A DNA stretch of 64,000 bases, from NCBI RefSeq assembly GCF_004363695.1, contig NZ_SNZC01000006.1:49308-113307 (forward strand), given 5' to 3'. The stretch comes from Flavobacterium cheniae. Its GTDB lineage: Bacteria; Bacteroidota; Bacteroidia; Flavobacteriales; Flavobacteriaceae. Position numbers and translations under genes: made by a program. Of the stretch, positions 62,509-64,000 are shown piece by piece (the stretch's first letter is position 1; each line of letters opens with the position of its first letter). The notes below the pieces were generated by a model, which saw only the letters and a list, made by a program, of their open reading frames with translations, was not told the DNA's origin and searched no databases.

Positions 62509-63395
62509 TACAAGTACACGTTTTGATATTCATTATGAGCGACTCTTCTTTTATATTTTTTCTGAATTACAGCTCCTATTGAATCTTCCCAATCCAAAGG
62601 AAATTTGTATTCATTTACTGATTCTATTCCAATAACTTCAGCAGCTGTTCCACAGAAAAAGGCACTATCCGCTGTAAAAATCTCATCAGGCGTGAAATAT
62701 TTTTCTTCGATTTCGTAACCTAATTCTTTTCCTATTTCTAAAACCGTTTGACGCGTTATTCCTGCTAAGATATTTCCTAATGGAGCTGTAAATAATTTTC
62801 CGTCTTTTTCAATAAAGAAATTGGCGCCAGGACCTTCTGCAACATATCCATTCATATCTGTAAGTAAAGCTTCGTCGTAACCTTTAGATTTGGCTTCTGT
62901 TGTAGCTAAAATACTGTTGGTATAATGACCTACTACTTTTGCTTCAACAAAGCATGATTTTGGATTTGGTCGTTGGAAAGAAGACAGCATAACTCGCAAT
63001 AGTTTATCGCCTAGATATTTCCCCCACTCCCATGCCATAATTACCACATGAACTTCATCAGTTGGAGTTAATGACATATTATCTCCTAAATAAACTAATG
63101 GACGTATATAGGCATCTTTTAATCCATTTAATTCCAAAAGTTTATAGCTAATAAGTTCTAATTCTTTTACTGAATATTGTAAATTAATATGCATAACTTC
63201 AGCCGAATAATGCAATCTTTCATAGTGTTCCTTTGCTTTGAAAATTCGGACACCATCTGGAGTATCGTAGGCTCTAATACCTTCAAATACGCCATTACCA
63301 TAATGCATTGTTTGATTGTAAATACTTACTGGGGCATCTTTTACTTTTACAAATTGCCCATTTAAAAAAATGGTGGTGTTTTCGTTGTAATACAT
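62508..63395 (-). CDS. ilvE: Branched-chain amino acid aminotransferase
   Basis: The 295-residue protein is a fold-type IV PLP enzyme: [21 protein letters not shown] start ([19 protein letters not shown]), catalytic Lys region [42 protein letters not shown] and the phosphate-binding GIERQT-like [17 protein letters not shown]. It transfers the amino group to the keto acids of Ile, Val and Leu. It is the first gene of the operon, 19 bases after the attenuator terminator. Confidence 0.95.
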   Translation of the reverse strand: MYYNENTTIFLNGQFVKVKDAPVSIYNQTMHYGNGVFEGIRAYDTPDGVRIFKAKEHYERLHYSAEVMHINLQYSVKELELISYKLLELNGLKDAYIRPLVYLGDNMSLTPTDEVHVVIMAWEWGKYLGDKLLRVMLSSFQRPNPKSCFVEAKVVGHYTNSILATTEAKSKGYDEALLTDMNGYVAEGPGANFFIEKDGKLFTAPLGNILAGITRQTVLEIGKELGYEIEEKYFTPDEIFTADSAFFCGTAAEVIGIESVNEYKFPLDWEDSIGAVIQKKYKRRVAHNEYQNVYL

Positions 63396-63412
63396 AATTT
63401 TTAAAATTTTTA

Positions 63413-63449
63413 AATAAAAAAAGCCTTTCCCTAAAAACGGAAAAGGCTT
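63413..63449 (-). terminator. Attenuator terminator of the ilv operon
   Basis: On the minus strand AAGCCTTTTCC (63449-63439) pairs with GGGAAAGGCTT (63431-63421, one G-U pair) around a seven-base loop and a T run follows at once, 19 bases before ilvE. It competes with the antiterminator at 63437-63470. Confidence 0.9.
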
Positions 63450-63470
63450 ATAATAATCAAACCAATCCGT
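63437..63470 (-). promoter_or_regulatory. Antiterminator of the ilv attenuator
   Basis: ACGGA (63470-63466) pairs with TCCGT (63441-63437) and GGTTT (63463-63459) pairs with AAGCC (63449-63445, one G-U). The right arm uses the same bases as the left arm of the terminator, so the two cannot form together. The left arm begins right after the leader-peptide stop codon, where a terminating ribosome would cover it. Confidence 0.8.
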
Positions 63471-63524
63471 CTATATAACACGAATATTTTTTATAATAAT
63501 AATTGCAATATTTATATTTTTCAT
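63471..63524 (-). CDS. ilv leader peptide (17 residues, eight Ile)
   Basis: The minus-strand frame reads MKNINIAIIIIKNIRVI and stops, with Ile at 4, 6, 8-11, 14 and 17 and Val at 16. It ends directly before the antiterminator. Stalling at Ile codons when charged tRNA-Ile is scarce would keep the ribosome off the antiterminator and let transcription pass into ilvE. This is the pattern of classical ribosome-mediated attenuation. It has no visible Shine-Dalgarno site. Confidence 0.85.
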   Translation of the reverse strand: MKNINIAIIIIKNIRVI

Positions 63525-63527
63525 TTG

Positions 63528-63623
63528 TTAACTACACTTAATAATTAGAACTAAAAGTCCAATCGAAATAATGGTATTTATTACGATTACGATTTTGTTC
63601 CATATATTAGGACTTGTTTTCAT
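63528..63623 (-). CDS. Small hydrophobic ORF (31 residues) upstream of the ilv leader
   Basis: The frame begins directly after the stop of the T9SS gene (TAA-ATG) and reads MKTSPNIWNKIVIVINTII then a further hydrophobic run and KCS. About half of the residues are Ile, Leu or Val. It is in the same frame as the leader peptide, which starts one codon after its stop. It could be a real small membrane protein (it resembles the short SmallTalk-type proteins of Bacteroidota in outline) or part of the leader system. Expression is unproven. Confidence 0.45.
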   Translation of the reverse strand: MKTSPNIWNKIVIVINTIISIGLLVLIIKCS

Positions 63624-64000
63624 TTATCTTATTAATGAGAAATGCGCTTTAAACTGTTTAGCGACTCCATTTTCCATGTAATCTAATGAGAACCAGTAAT
63701 CGGTTGCTGGAAGTAATTCTTGATTATATGTTCCATCCCAACCCTCGCTATCGTCTGTAGCGCTTAGTTGTTTTACTAATTTACCATAGCGGTCAAAAAT
63801 GTATAACTTAGCTCCTGGTTGGTTTAATCCTCTGATATTCCATATATCATTGATACCATCTCCATTCGGTGTGAAGTAATTTGGATAGTCGATTATGGTT
63901 ACTATTTGTGTCATAAATGTACATCCTTCTGTATCAACAACAGTTACTAAATGTTCCCCAGCACTTACTCCTGTAAACACATTAGAAGACTGCAGTGGAC
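63624..64000 (-). CDS. 3' end of a T9SS type B (gliding motility-associated) protein, partial
   Basis: The frame is open to the right edge of the window, so the N terminus is missing; about 125 codons are visible. It begins in a PKD/SprB-like repeat (VFTGVSAGEHLVTVVDTEGCTF) and ends in the CHU_C/type B sorting domain: YPNYFTPNGDGINDIWNIRGLNQPGAKLYIFDRYGKLVKQL...GWDGTYNQELLPATDYWFSLDYMENG...FKAHFSLIR. Such proteins are very large adhesins or motility-linked surface proteins exported by T9SS. Confidence 0.9.
   Translation of the reverse strand, partial: PLQSSNVFTGVSAGEHLVTVVDTEGCTFMTQIVTIIDYPNYFTPNGDGINDIWNIRGLNQPGAKLYIFDRYGKLVKQLSATDDSEGWDGTYNQELLPATDYWFSLDYMENGVAKQFKAHFSLIR

Overview
The window reads as a chromosomal piece of a Flavobacteriaceae bacterium, most likely Flavobacterium. 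The DNA is AT-rich. Promoters are of the Bacteroidota type (TTG, about 19 bases, then TAnnTTTG). Secreted proteins carry type IX secretion (T9SS) sorting domains, and there is a type B L31, a SusC/FepA-like TonB receptor, DUF4290, DUF5686 and START-like families, and a zapA/6S RNA/rny locus. No exact species can be named from sequence alone.

Left part (1-32.9 kb) is core chromosome. It holds a GlmU-like nucleotidyltransferase, L31, then a run of DUF4199, glycosyltransferase, phosphohexomutase and ABC exporter. Next come a DUF2971 gene and a noncoding repeat locus with a CTA microsatellite, and an envelope group (M23 peptidase, TonB receptor, lipoprotein). A cell-division/RNA group follows (ZapB-like coiled coil, ZapA, 6S RNA, RNase Y), then XerD, a cluster of four small outer-membrane beta-barrels, AroQ, a DUF5686 protein, a TSUP permease, MurA (Asp in place of the fosfomycin-target Cys), DUF4290, DUF493, a P-loop kinase-like protein, RecQ, Fmt, HU, YqgE, an aminotransferase and a START-like protein.

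Middle part (about 32.9-56.0 kb) is an integrated genomic island of about 23 kb in the 3' end of a tRNA-Met(CAT) gene. A 50-bp exact direct repeat (32911-32960 and 55985-56034) marks the two att sites, and paired GTAAAC motifs sit just inside both ends. From the left it carries a tyrosine integrase, an excisionase-like HTH protein, an unknown protein, an array of eight 10-bp iterons, a RepA-like ATPase, a small ORF and a primase-like (DUF6371/Toprim) protein. No relaxase or conjugation gene is visible. Cargo follows: exported TPR and FecR-domain proteins, a WNxYGxYGS-repeat secreted protein, a small membrane protein, a tail-anchored J-domain protein, a lipoprotein and a complete type I restriction-modification system (hsdM-hsdS-hsdR). 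After these come an 11-bp/44-bp higher-order repeat array and two large T9SS-secreted proteins with a shared C-terminal module, one with an endonuclease I domain. The heptamer TTGCAAC is unusually common from the integrase to hsdR and forms two palindromes there.

Right part (56.0-64.0 kb) is the isoleucine-valine operon on the minus strand, ilvE-ilvD-ilvB-ilvN-ilvC-ilvA, with overlapping or nearly touching genes. Its leader encodes a 17-residue peptide with eight Ile codons, followed by mutually exclusive antiterminator and terminator hairpins, a classical transcription attenuator. Upstream is a 31-codon small ORF and the 3' end of a T9SS type B protein that runs out of the window.
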